64,000 bases of DNA from Nematostella vectensis (taxonomy: Eukaryota; Cnidaria; Anthozoa; Actiniaria; Edwardsiidae). Position 1 is the stretch's first letter. Every line of letters begins with the position of its first letter. The translations under genes were made by a program, and so were the position numbers. Location of the stretch: contig NC_064047.1 of assembly GCF_932526225.1 (NCBI RefSeq), positions 744,001 through 808,000 on the forward strand. Reading direction: 5' to 3'. Under the pieces are notes generated by a model. That model was given only the letters and a program-made list of their open reading frames with translations, was not told where the DNA came from and ran no database searches. This document shows positions 9,328-22,345 of the stretch, piece after piece.

Positions 9328-11521
9328 GCTGGGTAGAGAATCCACTTGTGTAACAATTTCTTCGATGTCCTTGGAGAGCGATAAACAGCGAAGGATGACT
9401 GGCTATTCGTATGCGGCATTAAGTAGACCATCGATTTCTGACTAATGACCATATTTGGACATCGCGGAAGTCTAAGCACCGTCTCAGGTTTAGCGAGAAG
9501 CAAGTGAACTATTCATGCCAAGGTCTGAAGCCCGCTAAACAGGATGTGTTTGGTGTCCCATCTTTGTTTAATTAGCATATTATTATCTGTCAAACTTGTG
9601 TTATTATACTTAGCAGTAGATAACGTCTACAAAGCATTGTCACCGAGCCAGTGAACATGTCCCTTTTATTTCCTTTTATTATCACGTTCTATAAATAAAG
9701 AAAAACCCTCTAATATTTTGTCTTACTTTTTATAGTTCCATTTTTTTTCCACTCTAAACTTACAAGTGGGATAAAGCTAGGTACTCATGTCAGTAACCTT
9801 TAAGCACAAACAGTTCGTTGCATGGTAACTGCTGAAGTTTGCGCTTGCTGTCACATCTTTGTAAACTTCAGCTCTCTAACGTCGAGCTGTACATGTTGTT
9901 GCTTAAGCCTTTTAACTATTTAAATTTCGACAAGAATTGTTCACTGGATTCACGCTAAAGCGACTGAGAAAAAAGAACTATGCTTCTGATACCCAAATAT
10001 GGTCATCTTTTGAATCAATGGGCTGCGTGTGAACGCGTGCGACGATAAAAGGCATCGCTCTTTCTTTGGCTCTTACTTGACGAACACAGAAGAGATTATA
10101 ACAGGTGAAAAATTTACCCAGCATGCATCTCAAGCTCTGCTTCTCCATGGTCGTGGTGACCTGGGTCACACTAACAGATAGATACAAAACGATTTGAATT
10201 TAAGAATAATATTAGAAAAGAAAAACACCATTAAACTTATATGTAATATTATCTTTCAAGGTGTAGCCGTCTTTTTCTTCGTTCAACTATATATGACATA
10301 TACCTCTTTTTATAAGAAAGTCGAATGAGGCTCAGTTAGCAGCAAAATGTCGTTCTGTTATTGTGATGAGTTCTAAAATGCAGAATCAAATTATATTTCT
10401 CATGACCATATCATAAGATATCATTGTTAATATTTGATCATGTGTATAATTCATTTTCTTTCTAACTCTTCATAAAATATAATACTGTTATAAACCAGGC
10501 TGAAAATTAAGAACATCCTTAAGAACATTTTCATCCTTGTTACAAAACCAAGAACGATGCTGATATCACCCGGATATGTAACAATCAACGGGATGTAACA
10601 ACAACCGGATTTGTAACGAAAATCAACCAGTTAAACACATTAGTGAAAAGGCGCATGTCTGGAGTCAGTGTTTATTGTAGGCTTTTAATTGTCTAAAAAC
10701 AGCTGTACTTTAAGCTGTCAATGCCTTGTTAAAATAATATGCAATGTTTTATTGAAAACTATGTTTATTGACAGTTTGTGGTCATTTCCTTTGAATGTAA
10801 GTCTCCCACATGTACCAAAGGCTCATAAGTCAATATTAAAATTTGACTGAAATTCTGCGGGCCGGAGAGCTGCAAAGATTGCAAAGCACTCACCATGACA
10901 CTGCCCCTTTAAGTTCTCCTTTGCTCAGTCGCGCACGTGCATATGACAACTCGTGAGGAGACCCTTTGATTCCGGATAGAGGCGCGCCATTTAGAATGGT
11001 TTCTAAAGATAAGACATAGTTACCAAAGCCTCTGAGGCCAGTTTTTTCTCAAATGCCTTTTATATTTTGCTGTTAATTTAGGCTCGCCATAAGGGATTTG
11101 CTACACTTATCAAAAGTGCGTCCCTGCTCCACATGCATAGCAAAGCACTTGCTTGCGGGTTGCGGCGTTTTTTAACACCTTGTGCTTGTGTTTATCTCAC
11201 GGATCATAGAATGACCCCAGAACACATGAAAAAGAACTCGTGCACACATTTGAGTGTACATATTTATTTATGATGATATCTTTATTAAGAGAAATGAGAA
11301 CCAGCTTTCTCATTGGCAAAACCATTTTATGGTTATATAATATATCTTTTTTTAATGAATCCATCTTTACCGATAAATGGGAATTGCCAAATTTGACACC
11401 GGCGATGTTTTGCTTGTATTCACGATCTTTCACCCCTAAGCGCTCACCACTTACGTGAACATTGCGACTCTTGACATCTCATCACTGGTTGCTTTTTGAT
11501 TCATTATAACCTGAGTCTTCA
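9328..11521. other. Spacer between secreted genes
   Basis: AT-rich spacer. Apart from the orphan signal exon at 10,123-10,177 I see no coding exon, RNA gene or clear repeat. Confidence 0.5.
10123..10177 (+). pseudogene. Orphan inverted copy of the signal-peptide exon
   Basis: On the plus strand, 'CCCAGCATGCATCTCAAG' repeats the start-codon context of the minus-strand gene at 9327. It encodes a very similar signal peptide (MHLKL, then 'MVVVTWVTLT'). The base after ACAG is A, not G, so the splice donor GT is lost. No matching second exon follows on the plus strand. I infer a head-to-head duplication whose second copy decayed. Confidence 0.65.
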
Positions 11522-14500
11522 ATGATATTGTCAATTACACTCATGATGGAAGGAAGGCATCTGATCCTCGCTCTTTTGTTGGTAATTTTTGCATCCATTT
11601 CGTCAGAGGCGAAAAAAGTTGAGCGTCACCCTAGACCAGTGAAAAAGAGAAATGAAATCTTCCACCCTGGTAAGAATTTCAACATCTGATGATGAAACGA
11701 TTGTATCGCACTTTCTAAAATAATTGCTTCCTAACTACTACACTACTAGGCAAAGTTTTATTTCCTCTAATTATTCTAAGTGTAATAGAAAGAACAACTG
11801 CTCCTCGTTTAACCCTATTCAGACCGGGCTTTTTGAGGATTCCTCTGAACGGGGGGAGGGGCTCTTTCGGCCCTACATCCGTAACTTTTGAACCATTGGA
11901 GCTATTATGACCAAATTTTCAAAGAATCAGTATCTTACAAAGAGGAACAAAATAATATATTGTGTTGCCATACACAATATGACGTCATAATGACGTTATT
12001 TAAGGACATATGGTTATAAAAAGCCTTTGCATAGAACATCCAAAATCCAAATAAGTTATCATAATCATTTCGTATTCAAAAAGCGACCGATATTCTTCCA
12101 AAAAACTTGTCTTTGTGACGTCACGATGACGTCACTTAATTGAATAGAAGCGGGCAATATTTCTGTTTTTTTTTATGTGTATCTCTGCATGTTTTTTTTT
12201 TCGATAAACTATTAGTGACACTGTTTCTATGACAACATATGACACCTGTGACGTCGTTGATTGGCATGGTACCTTTATTATAGTATAAGTTTGCAACTGG
12301 ACTCTTAATTAAAGTAATAATTTAAATATCTTTCCCAAAAATGTTTTTTTCTACTTTTTATTTAAAATAGAGGAATATAAAAAGGATTTTGCCAAATTTA
12401 GATGTTGGTTAAAAAAAAACAGCGATTTTTAGCTAATTATGTGACATCAGCATCCGCCATCTTGGATCCGCCATCTTGGATTTAATGAAAGTTATTTATT
12501 TTAATCAATAAAAACTGGGTGGCAAAATCTGAAGCTTTTTGACAATATTTTATCTTCGTTTCAAGTTGTATTGATGATTTCAGGTGGATATGAATGTTTT
12601 TTTTGCTATTTCCACGAGCACTATTAAGAGAAGGTAAAAAATTGACAAAAAACACCACCCCTCCAACCCCTAAAATAGAGATGTAAGTTTTTATTGTGTT
12701 TCTTTTCAAAATTTGGTATCAAACCTTTACATGACATGGATTTACGTTGAGCACGTCGTATTAATAGTTGATCTTAACGACTTAAAGTGTTTTGCCTAAT
12801 TTTCATTAAACCTATATCTCAAAACTTGTTTGCTATGGTTACCAGAGTACACATATCAAAATTTTGTTTACACCAAACTGATCCCAGATAATGTTTAGGA
12901 AAAGTCATTAAATTTCAATACTCTTGCCCTACTTGTTCAAACGTTATTACAGATCAAAGGTGCTGGGGGCCTCAAAAGCCCCTCCCCCCCCCCCCCCCCC
13001 CCCCGGTCTGAATAGTGTTCAAACAAACACCTCTCCAGGAAGCCAATGCGACACTGACCAACGGTCCGGTCTACGGTTTCTGTGTCTGGCCCACTCATTG
13101 TGACAGTCTCTTTTCTGTTTCCAACATTGTCCTTTTTCATTCTATCTACCCCACTCATTCATGAGGGTTCGGTGTATATGGGGACAGTCGCTTTGCTACT
13201 CCAACATTGTCCTTTTTAAGAAGGTTTAATTGCGTCTACCCCACTCATAAGGGCTTGGAATATATGAGGACAATCTTTTTGCTGTTCTAACGTTGTCCTA
13301 ATGAGGTTTAATTGTATCTACCCCACTCATAAGGGCTCGGTGTATACGAGGGCAGTCTTTTTGCTCTTCTAGCATTGTTCTTTTTAATGAGTTTTAATTG
13401 TATCTACCCCACTCATGAGGGTTCGGTGTATATGGGGACGGTCGCTTTGCTGCTCCAACATTGTCCTTTTTAAGAAGGTTTAATTGTATATATTCCAGCA
13501 TTTATTTTTAATGAGCTGAGGGATTAGTGAGAACTTAAATTGTCGCAAAGCAGCGGTTCTGGAAGCAGCTTCTTTTTATTATAAGTTAACGAGCTCCATG
13601 TAAACTAATCCATATCCCTCTTGCGACATTTCCCCCAACTGATTGCGCCTGGCTTTATATTTCATTCCACAGCACAACGCCCCTACTTCGCGCCTAACTT
13701 TGGAGCACAATCCATTCTGCGTCCATTCTTACCACAGCCACCCCAACGGTCACAGCAAACGTGGACGCTGACGCCAGGATATGGCCCTCAGGCGTTCTAT
13801 CCCCCTCTGCCCAGACCCCAACCGATGTCTCCCCAGCCACGATGGTATACTCCAGTTCCTAGTACTCCCTTTCCATTCCGACCAGCTAACCCCGCTATTC
13901 CGACCTCCCCCGTGAACTATCAGCACAAGCAGAATGATGTTGAGACACATGCGAAACCTTTGCCAACTGTCCCCATGAATTACTTGGCACAACCTCAACC
14001 GAGGTAGGCATTGTAGTAGATTATTCTAGAGAGAAGCGTGCCTATTTTAAGATTAAGGCACAGGCGCGTACACAGGGGGATGCAGGGTGCGCGCACCCCC
14101 CCCCCCCATGGGGGATCTTAAAATCTTATAGGACCCCGAAGAGTCTTTGGCTAGCACCCCATTTTTTATGCGAGACCGAGCATTTTTAGGCGAGCATGCG
14201 ATCACGGCGGAAAAAATTGTGCGCACATAGAAATTCTTATGGTTTTTCCATATGATACCTATGACTGCGCACCCCCACCCGACCAATCCGGGGTACGCGC
14301 CTGAATGCACGCCTTGATACAAGACCAATGTCAAGCAATTGAGTGAAATTTATTTGAGGGTTTAAAATATACATGACTAATTTGTTCGCAAACTATGCCA
14401 TCTGGTTGCTGCTATCAATCAACTTCACGTTTTCAGTTTCACAATGTGTATGGCGTCTGTTTCACATTGATAAAATCCTATATGTTTTCTTCTTTTGTTG

Positions 14501-16624
14501 ACTATATCACCCGTATTTCGCATTCTATCTTTACCAGATCACAAATCCTTATTTTCATAGCAAACGTAGCAAACGTCTCTATGGATTTAGCGGAAAGTTA
14601 GACCGAGCGAAAAACGGGAAAAATGCAATGCTCGCTACGCAGGCTACTTATACTCCGATAGTTTTCTAGTTATATTACCTCATCGAGAAGACATTGTGTG
14701 GATGTTTCAACCGGAGAAATTGTTATAAGATTTCAACAAAGCTATATATAAATTCATGCAAATCAATACAAGAGGCCCAAATAGTCGTGATCGTGAATCA
14801 GAGGAATAAATACATTGCACCAAAAACTGGTATTTGACTCAAATTATCGTCTTTAATAGGACTCCTTCAGGGCAAACCAATTTATTGACATTACTTTTTG
14901 AAATAATCTTGATATCTTAGGCCGTTGGTGCCATATTCACCACCTCCGCTTCCTGTGGTATACATGCCAAATCACCTGGGACTAGTGCCACAACTGGTTC
15001 AACCTGCTTCCCAGCCCAGTCCCCCGAAAAATACCATGAACCGCTTCCTCAGGACGCAGAGCATACCTGGGTTCCAGCAAAACGTATATCCTCAGCCTCA
15101 GACCTTAATACCTCAGGCTTTGGCCCCAGTTTCTTCGCAGACTAGAATGTACACAGGAATACCAGCATTCCAAGTAGGGGGATCCTTCTTTCCTTATGAT
15201 GACCCTTTCAAGCATGATGAATCACCGGTAAGGTTTATGCATTAATTTGTGCATTTCATTTATCAAAATAAACAAGCGCTAAAGAAATTTATAAAAATAC
15301 AGTATTGAGAGAAGGATTTGTGAATCTGATGTTCTCAGAGGGATTTTGCCCATGTGGTAATGAGACGTTCCGTAGTACCTTAGGAGAGATGGCTTGTGAA
15401 ATTACTAGATATGTATTGATCCTTTGTGTAACAGTTGTAATAGCTTCTTAACTCACTACTGTGATATGAGACTCTATAGTCGGACATGATTATATACAAT
15501 AGACGACTCCATAGTCGGACATGATTATATATGATAGACGACTCTATAGTCGGACATGATTATATATGATAGACGATTCTATAGTCGGACATGATTATAT
15601 ATGATAGACGACTCTATAGTCGGACATGATTATATACGATAGACGACTCCATAGTCGGACATGATTATATACGATAGACGACTCCATAGTCGGACATGAT
15701 TATATATGATAGACGACTCCATAGTCGGAGATGATTATATACGATAGACGACTCTAGAGACGGCTATGATAGACTGTATATTATCGACGCGAGTCTATAG
15801 ATAGTTTCACTATTTTCTATTTTGGCTTTTTGTTAAAGTGAAAATAATGCTGCCAAATAAGGTAACATTAAATCTTGGATTTTGATTGCCATTGAAATTT
15901 CAAATGTTCAGAAAGCTTTTATCTTGATTGTTTTTAATTCTCTGTCTAGGATGCAAAATCCTGTCTTGACTACTTACGGCGTGGCCAGACCATCAATGGC
16001 GCCTATGACATTCTCGACGACGGAGGCAAACTGTACCCGGTCTGGTGTGACTTCACGGGAACAGAACCCTTCAGTGCCACGCCCACTTTTGCATGGACCC
16101 TTGTGATGTCCCACTCGCTTTTGAACAGGAACAACTCCGCCTTCTGCAAGACCTCCCTCAACGTCAACGAGCCCGTTCAAGAAGACACACCCAACTGGGA
16201 CGCATACCGTTTGTCCCTAGATCGGATGGACGCGATCGCGAGTCACTCTACGCACTGGCGCGCAACCGCGGGATTCCCGCGATACGGTGGCATGCGGGAT
16301 TATCGCGACTACATGCGCGGTAACTTTGAGCAGTTTGACGTTATGGAGTACGACGGCGCGGGGGAGTGTAAGCCCGTGGAGTATATCAACATCCGCGGGT
16401 ACCCTGTGGTGCAGACAGAGGCTGCGTTTTGGCAGAGAGACCGGAAGTGGGGGCTTCATGTTGACACTGGTCACTTCCGGTGCCCCTATCAGCCGCCATG
16501 GAGTATCATTAGCGAAAATAATTTTGGGTTTTACTGTGAGGGGGAGGGAGCGATGAACAGGAATTTCCGCGGAACTGAGGATCTTGGCGCTACCACGCAG
16601 TGGTGGTTCGGTGGGCATTTATAG
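11522..16624 (+). CDS. Secreted proline-rich protein with fibrinogen-like C-terminal domain, 486 aa
   Basis: Exons are 11522-11669, 13673-14003, 14921-15227 and 15950-16624, with phases 1, 2 and 0; the frame closes at TAG 16622-16624. A second ATG at 11543 would give the neater signal peptide 'MMEGRHLILALLLVIFASIS'. Exons 2 and 3 (residues about 50-262) are rich in Pro, Gln and Tyr, a low-complexity stalk. Exon 4 carries a fibrinogen-like domain of the kind common in cnidarians: 'SCLDYLRRGQTINGAYDI', 'LYPVWCDFTGTE', 'WDAYRLSLDRM', 'THWRATAGFP', 'KPVEYINIRGYP' and the terminal 'TQWWFGG'. Likely an extracellular adhesion, matrix or recognition protein. Possible polyadenylation signal at 17426-17431. 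Confidence 0.85.
13040..13490. repeat. Degenerate tandem repeat, unit about 85-90 bp
   Basis: The phrase 'ctaccccactcat' recurs near 13,146, 13,236, 13,317 and 13,404 with similar sequence between. It lies in intron 1 of the fibrinogen-like gene, after a poly-C run at about 12,987. Confidence 0.7.
14061..14303. mobile_element. hAT-type deletion derivative (CAGGCGCGTAC ends), copy 1
   Basis: It starts 'CAGGCGCGTACACAGG' and ends 'GGGTACGCGCCTG', inverted ends shared with the copies near 22.7, 26.6, 31.1, 39.7, 58.7 and 61.8 kb. An internal C-run is present. The flanking target duplication is imperfect. It lies in intron 2 of the fibrinogen-like gene. Confidence 0.65.
15468..15770. repeat. 35-bp tandem repeat, about 8 copies
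   Basis: 'cggacatgattatat' recurs every 35 bases from 15,481 to 15,726 (last copy with one change). It lies in intron 3 of the fibrinogen-like gene and begins and ends without exon overlap. Confidence 0.85.
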
Positions 16625-16699
16625 ACACGTTTAGATCTCATTGATAGTGGCTTTCATCAAAAAAGCATTTAAAAAACAACTATGCCATATACTAGGCTT

Positions 16700-17105
16700 G
16701 TTTTACTCTGTTCGTGGCCTGTCGTAATCTGTCCGTGTCTTGTTGTTCCGTTCGTGTCCCGTTGTTCTGTTTGTGACTCTTCGTCATCTTTGTGGCTTCG
16801 CCTTCACATGTTCGTGTCTCGTCGTCATCTGTCCGTGTCTCGTCGTTACCTGTTCGTGACTCGTCGTCACCTGTTCGTGTCTCGTCGCCATATGTTCGTG
16901 TCTCGTCGTCACCCGTTCTTTTTTCGTCGTTCTGTTCGTGTCCTGTTGTCATCTGTTCGTGTCTCGTCGTCATCTGTAAGTGTCTCGTCGTCATCTGTTC
17001 GTGTCTCTTCTTCACCAGATCGTTTCTCGTTGTAATTTGTTCGTGTCTTTACGTCATCTGTTCGTGTCTCGTCGTCATCTCTTTGTGTCTCGTCGTTACC
17101 TTTGT
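16700..17105. repeat. 21-bp tandem repeat (gttcgtgtctcgtcgtcat type)
   Basis: Degenerate 21-bp units downstream of the fibrinogen-like stop codon. The frame stays open on both strands because the unit is a multiple of three, giving an artefactual 'DDETRTG' repeat peptide; I see no start context or domain to call it a gene. Confidence 0.75.
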
Positions 17106-17435
17106 AAGTAATGCATTAAATCAAGACAAATCAATAGCAATAATGTCATTAATTTCCGTTTATTGAGCAACTAACAACCTCTACAACAAAATTACTGTAA
17201 ATAACTAAATCTAACTAATAATAGATTATATACTAAATCCCCCTAAAATGATAAAAAGTAAATGCATACTTAGAGTATATTAGAATAAATCTAAATACGA
17301 TGTTGTTAGCTAATTCGAATATCAAAATGTAGTTTATAAAAAGATATTTGTTCCTATGCCCTCCAAAAAGTATTGGTCAGTTCAATGTTTGTGTTTTTGT
17401 TGTTTTTGTCAATTAGTCTAATACTAATAAAGTCG

Positions 17436-17740
17436 TCGTCGTCGTCGTTGTTGTTTGGTTATTTCTTTATACTATCGTTATTGCTGCTAAGTAGTCGTCG
17501 TTGTTGTTTGGTTATTTCTTTATACTATCGTTATTGCTGCTAAGTAGTCGTCGTTGTTGTTTGGTTATTTCTTTATACTATCGTTATTGCTGCTAAGTAG
17601 TCGTCGTTGTTGTTTGGTTATTTCTTTATACTATTGTTATTGCTGCTAAGTAGTCGTCGTTGTTGTTTGGTTATTTCTTTATACTATCGTTATTGCTGCT
17701 AAGTCGTCGTTGTTGAATTCGTCGTCCTTGTTGTCGTTGT
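17436..17740. repeat. 53-bp tandem repeat, about 5 copies
   Basis: Units containing 'ttgctgctaagtagtcgtcg' recur every 53 bases (17,481, 17,534 and so on). It lies between the fibrinogen-like gene and the end of the convergent minus-strand gene. Confidence 0.85.
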
Positions 17741-17906
17741 TTTGGTATATTAGGATAAAAAAAAGTCGCAGTTCAATTGTGAAAGCCTTTGTTGACATCT
17801 GTGTAAAAGCAGTCTATATTTTTTGTTAAGATTAATTAACATGAGGTCTTTTTGATAATGTTCGGGAATCTTGAGACACGGCTTGGTCGTCATGTCACGT
17901 GACTCG

Positions 17907-20900
17907 TCACAGGTCATAGGCAGGATGGTATCCTACGTCACCCCCACCACTTCCGCCTGCAAAGAGAGATATTCAGAATTGATTGACATTTTTTATGGTG
18001 AACTGATCTTCCATTGAATTCTCCCAGGAACTCCATGATTTTTCCAAGGCCAAGGTATTAGACACTGGCTCCCACTTAAATCAATAGAATCACGAAAATA
18101 ATGGACAGGGTAGGCGGAGGGGCGTAGAAAGAGAATTTATACCTTCAGCAAGATGGTTAACGAAATTAGTAGACTTTTTTCCGGGAAAATAAAATTGGAA
18201 AAAGAATAGTTAAAAACCTTAAACAAATGATAGACACAGTTGGTGAACTGTTTTGCCGATACAGGAAAGGAGAAAATAGGAGGAGAAATTGTACCTTCAT
18301 CAAGGCATACTAAGTAGAGGGAGAACGAAGTTGGTGAACTCTTTGTCGAAGGAGGGAAGAAGAAAACAGTGTAAAAATAAATAAAATAGGAGAGTTCATA
18401 CCTTCCTCAAGATGATACACGAAGTTGGTCAAATTCCTGCCGACACAGGGAAGCTCGCTTGTCGGCTCGCACTCCTGGTAGTTGTAGGTTGTGCAGAAGT
18501 TGGTGACCTGACTTAGGCTGTGCGGGTTGGTAGTGGTGGGACTGCTGTAGCAAACTCCATAGTACTGGATGGCAAAGTAGTGGTATCCTTTGGCTTTCGC
18601 ACTCTGTGCGCAGCGGCAGACAAGCCTGTAGTCGGTAATAAGATATATTTAACATTTTTACCATTTCCATTGAGGTGGATAGTGGCAGAATATAGATATA
18701 TATTTTTTATATGATAGTTATTTTTAAAGCCACTATCCGCCGAAATGGAAATGGTATAATTATTTAAGTAGCAAATATAGATGGATATTTTTTATATAGA
18801 TAGTTAATTTTAAAGCCACTATCCGCCGAAATGGAAATGGATAATTGTTTAAGTGGCAAAATATAGATAGATATTTTTTATATAGATAGTTATTTTTAAA
18901 GCCACTATCCGCCGAAATGGAAATGGTATAATTGTTTCAGTGGCAAAATATATATAGATATTTTCGCCGAAATGGAAATGGTATGATTGTTTAAGTGGCA
19001 AAATATAAATATATTTTATTAATATAGATAGTTATTTTTAAAGCCACTATCCGCCGAAATGGAAATGGTATAATTGTTTAAGTGGCGAAATATAGATATA
19101 TATTTTTTATATAGATAGTTATTTTTAAAGCCACTATCCGCCGAAATGGAAATGGTATAATTATTTAAGTAGCAAAATATAGATGGATATTTTTTATATA
19201 GATAGTTATTTTTAAAGCCACTATCCGCCGAAATGGAAATGTTATAATTTCCATGGTACTGGATGGCAAAGTAGTGGCATCCTTATGAACCTCGCACTCT
19301 GTGCGCAGCGGCTTTAGAGCAATTTTCTTTTCGGAAACACTTGCATATCGGCTTGATTTTGCTTGATTTTGGGGCGCAGGAAAATATCCACCTCCTAGGA
19401 GGTGTATATTGCATTTTCTCGAGTTTTTTATACTAAAATAGTTTATATAGAGCGTTTAAATCAACCATGTTCTGAGCGCTTTTCAATTGAAATCTAAATG
19501 CGTATTAAGACTGACCAAGAGAGCATAAGATAGATTATGCTCTTTTGAAATGACCCTCCACGGTGGAAGAGAAGATTCTAGTAAGCTCACATAAGTTGAA
19601 TTAACAATAATTAAATTCAGGGCCAAGAAACAAAAAAGTTCTCTATGGCACCGGGCCATAGTATGTGTAATATTCTTAATAAGCAATTGACCGAGCGAGC
19701 TGGAAAAATTACAGGCTTCAAATAAACACAACCTAGTTTTTCTACAGCTTGTCTGTAGTGTTTCTAGTTATACTAGAAAAAGGACATTTTTAAAAATAAG
19801 AGATTGATTGGTATGTATGGTGGCAACTACGACGTCAACGATAATGATTTTTATGATGATGATGATAATGATGAGTTTTGATACAGTAGTTCCCCATATT
19901 TAATAACCTGGAAATTAAGAACCTGTATGTTAGGCTATAATTTGGTATCTTTAAGCCATTTATATAGGATCCTTACAATAGATGTACAAGAAACTGGTCA
20001 AAAAAAATGTTTTGGGTAACCTTGTAAAAGCAGGTTCTTATAAGTTGGGAACTACTGTATTAAAATATATAAATTTTTTTTTGTTAAAAGCGGGTATTCG
20101 TACCATTGCACCTGGGTAAAACGCATGCACATAAATGTATAATAAATGACAGTAAATAAGGAATAGGATACCTCAAAGAGCTCTTTGAAAGGTTAAGCAG
20201 CCTCACGTGCGCGTTCTAGTACGGGGTTTATCATCAGGAGATAAGACCAGGTACTAGTAGAATGCAAAGGGGAGAATGGAAACTGGGAGCCGAGGGATCC
20301 TAGGGGAGGAGGAAATATAGAGATACCTAGTAAAGAAAAAGTTCGCATTTGAGACGTGTTTCAAAGTGAATGAGTGGCTAGCCAATTCACCTTGTGGATG
20401 GTGGGGGTGTTCAAATCAAACCATCCTTTGTTGGCCGTAGACACCGTGGATTTTCTCTACCTTCTTACCTCTTTATATAAAAATCCCAGTTATGCCAGTC
20501 GATCAGCTCGCCGCCGTATTTTGGGCTGTGTTCACTGCGATCTTGGAAGAGTATCTCGGGCAACGCTTTGTTATTCGCATCATCGACGTAGCAATTCACC
20601 TTGTGGTTTCTCGCAGGGCACGTGTCTTGGTCCATGAGCGCGTCCTCTATAGGCATGATGGGATATCCATAATAAATCATAGGGCATTTCAGCAACGTCA
20701 TTATTTAGAGACATTAGACACAGACGTATATTACAGCATTAACCTAATTGCTCAGGTGTGTTCAGGCCTGTCTTGAGACTTGGTGGGGCTTATACGCGGA
20801 CATAATCAGTTTTTGCTAATATCTCCCTCCCAAACAGAAATAGCTACGATCACCAAACTTGGCAGCCTAAACATGTCGGCCCGAATATTATTTCAGAGTA

Positions 20901-21953
20901 CGTTGCCATGGCAACTAATTTAAGGAGGCTCAAGACAGCCTTAAAAGGCAATACGATAAGAAGACTACTATAAGGATTGAAAATATGCCTTTACATTTGA
21001 AATCCACTAATCTTCTGTGTTCCCCATTTTCCATTAAAAATAGAAATCGAAAAATTACGCTCGAGCGTTGCCATAGTAACAAAATTTGTCAAAATGTTGA
21101 GATCCATGCGAATAAAGTGCTTGGTTTCATTAGCACCATGTGTCCACGAGATATTGACGAGAATGTGTTTTTCAACGTATTAGCCTGTAAGTCAGGCCTT
21201 TTAAAATATACCTGAGTGGTCATTCAAGCGCGCTCTCACCATGGGAACATACCTCAACTACCCGCACTGCATTCTGGTAGTTGAGGTAGGTTTCTATGGT
21301 TATGCACGCACAAACTTAGCTGGAATGGCCTATTTAAATTTGCTGGTTTTCTCTTCGGGATTCCTGTGGCGGACCGTGAGGGTGACTTCACATAATCAAC
21401 CACAGGGAGCTCGTAGCACCAACCGACAGCCCACAGCCCTACCATTTTACCCTAACCCCATGCGCCTTGGTACGCACATGGGTCCCGTATTGAGGGCCTT
21501 GTGTCCCTAATCCCGTTTTACGTGAGGTCTAAAATGCCGTATTCCGATAGAAGCGTCACGCAAAACCCGCATCTCTTGTGAAATATCTCGAATACCTCTC
21601 GCGTTCTCCTAGAGTTTCCGTCTTTATCAATATCCACAAATAAGCGAAGAGAATGTTACTGGGGGGTTCTTCTTACAAATAGGATAATTGAGATTATTTA
21701 AGAAATAATTGACAAGGGTTCGAAGAGTTTTGAAGATTGTAATGAAGTATGGAAAGAAAGAAACATAAATTTGGCCTACCGACTTTATCTATTCAGTTAA
21801 TTAAAGATTGCGTGACATTTTACGTCACTTCTAATACTAACCCGTTAGATCTTTGAGCCTGCTTTCCAGGTCATCGGACTCTCCTCGGATTATCTCCCTC
21901 CCATGAACCATTGCTAGCACTACCCATAATGCAATCGCGGCGAGCTGTCTCAT
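17907..21953 (-). CDS. Secreted cnidarian cysteine-domain protein, paralogue A, 187 aa
   Basis: Exons are 21953-21842, 20646-20469, 18625-18402 and 17956-17907, with phases 1, 2 and 1 and a total of 564 nt. Exon 1 encodes a signal peptide ('MRQLAAIALWVVLAMVHG'). Exon 2 holds 'NCYVDDANNKALPEILFQ' and 'YGGELIDWHNW'. Exon 3 holds 'VCRCAQSAKAKGYHYFAIQ', 'YYGVCYSS' and 'ELPCVGRNLTNFVYHLEE'. Exon 4 is a short glycine tail. The two-exon module (CF/CY-x-D ... LFQ-x-R ... CRCA ... GIQFYGEC) is a domain I know as recurrent in cnidarian extracellular proteins; its function is not established to my knowledge. Exon lengths equal those of paralogue B exactly. Confidence 0.8.
18660..19250. repeat. Satellite array in intron 2 of paralogue A, unit about 85-95 bp
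   Basis: The core 'gccactatccgccgaaatgg' recurs at about 18,729, 18,815, 18,900, 19,040, 19,125 and 19,216, with a truncated unit near 18,965. The left edge starts with an inverted copy of the core; the right edge runs into a fragment of exon 3. Confidence 0.8.
19252..19312 (-). pseudogene. Partial copy of paralogue A exon 3
   Basis: About 60 bases repeat the exon 3 segment for 'CAQSAKAKGYHYFAIQYYG' (minus strand) with several changes and a small disruption. It lies upstream of exon 3 within intron 2, directly after the satellite array, with no splice acceptor. Confidence 0.7.
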
Positions 21954-22196
21954 CTAGTAAATGAGAGAATGAAACACAGATGAAATGATTTAGTCATTCT
22001 ATTTATTTGGGGAAAATATGAATAAGCTTTAGAATAAATGTTAGTTTTTTATTGTTATAATACGTAGTATTTTTTCTCTGCCGCGAAAAGCAGAGAAAAA
22101 CTGAAAAAATGCCAGGACTTCTGATTACTAAAAAAATAGAAATTCACTAGTGAATGTAATTCGCCTTTTTTAGGATACAAATTTGTAAGAATTAAT

Positions 22197-22345
22197 ATAG
22201 CTCAATATTAATTTGACCAGTCTTCAACGTTAACATAGCTCAATATTAATTTGACCAGTCTTCAACGTTAACATAGCTCAATATTAATTTGACCAGTCTT
22301 CAACGTTAACATAGCTCAATATTAATTTGACCAGTCTTCAACGTT
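22197..22345. repeat. 38-bp tandem repeat, 4 copies
   Basis: Near-perfect 38-bp units ('ctcaatattaatttgacc...' at 22,201 and 22,239 onward). Confidence 0.9.

Noticed and set aside
12937-13158. Small minus-strand frame after the poly-C run
   Set aside because: Falls in an intronic repeat; no domain, signal peptide or splice support.
16682-17166. Open frames on both strands through the gttcgtgtctcgtcg repeat
   Set aside because: The 21-bp unit keeps any frame open; composition is repeat-driven and the region lies in the 3' flank of the fibrinogen-like gene.
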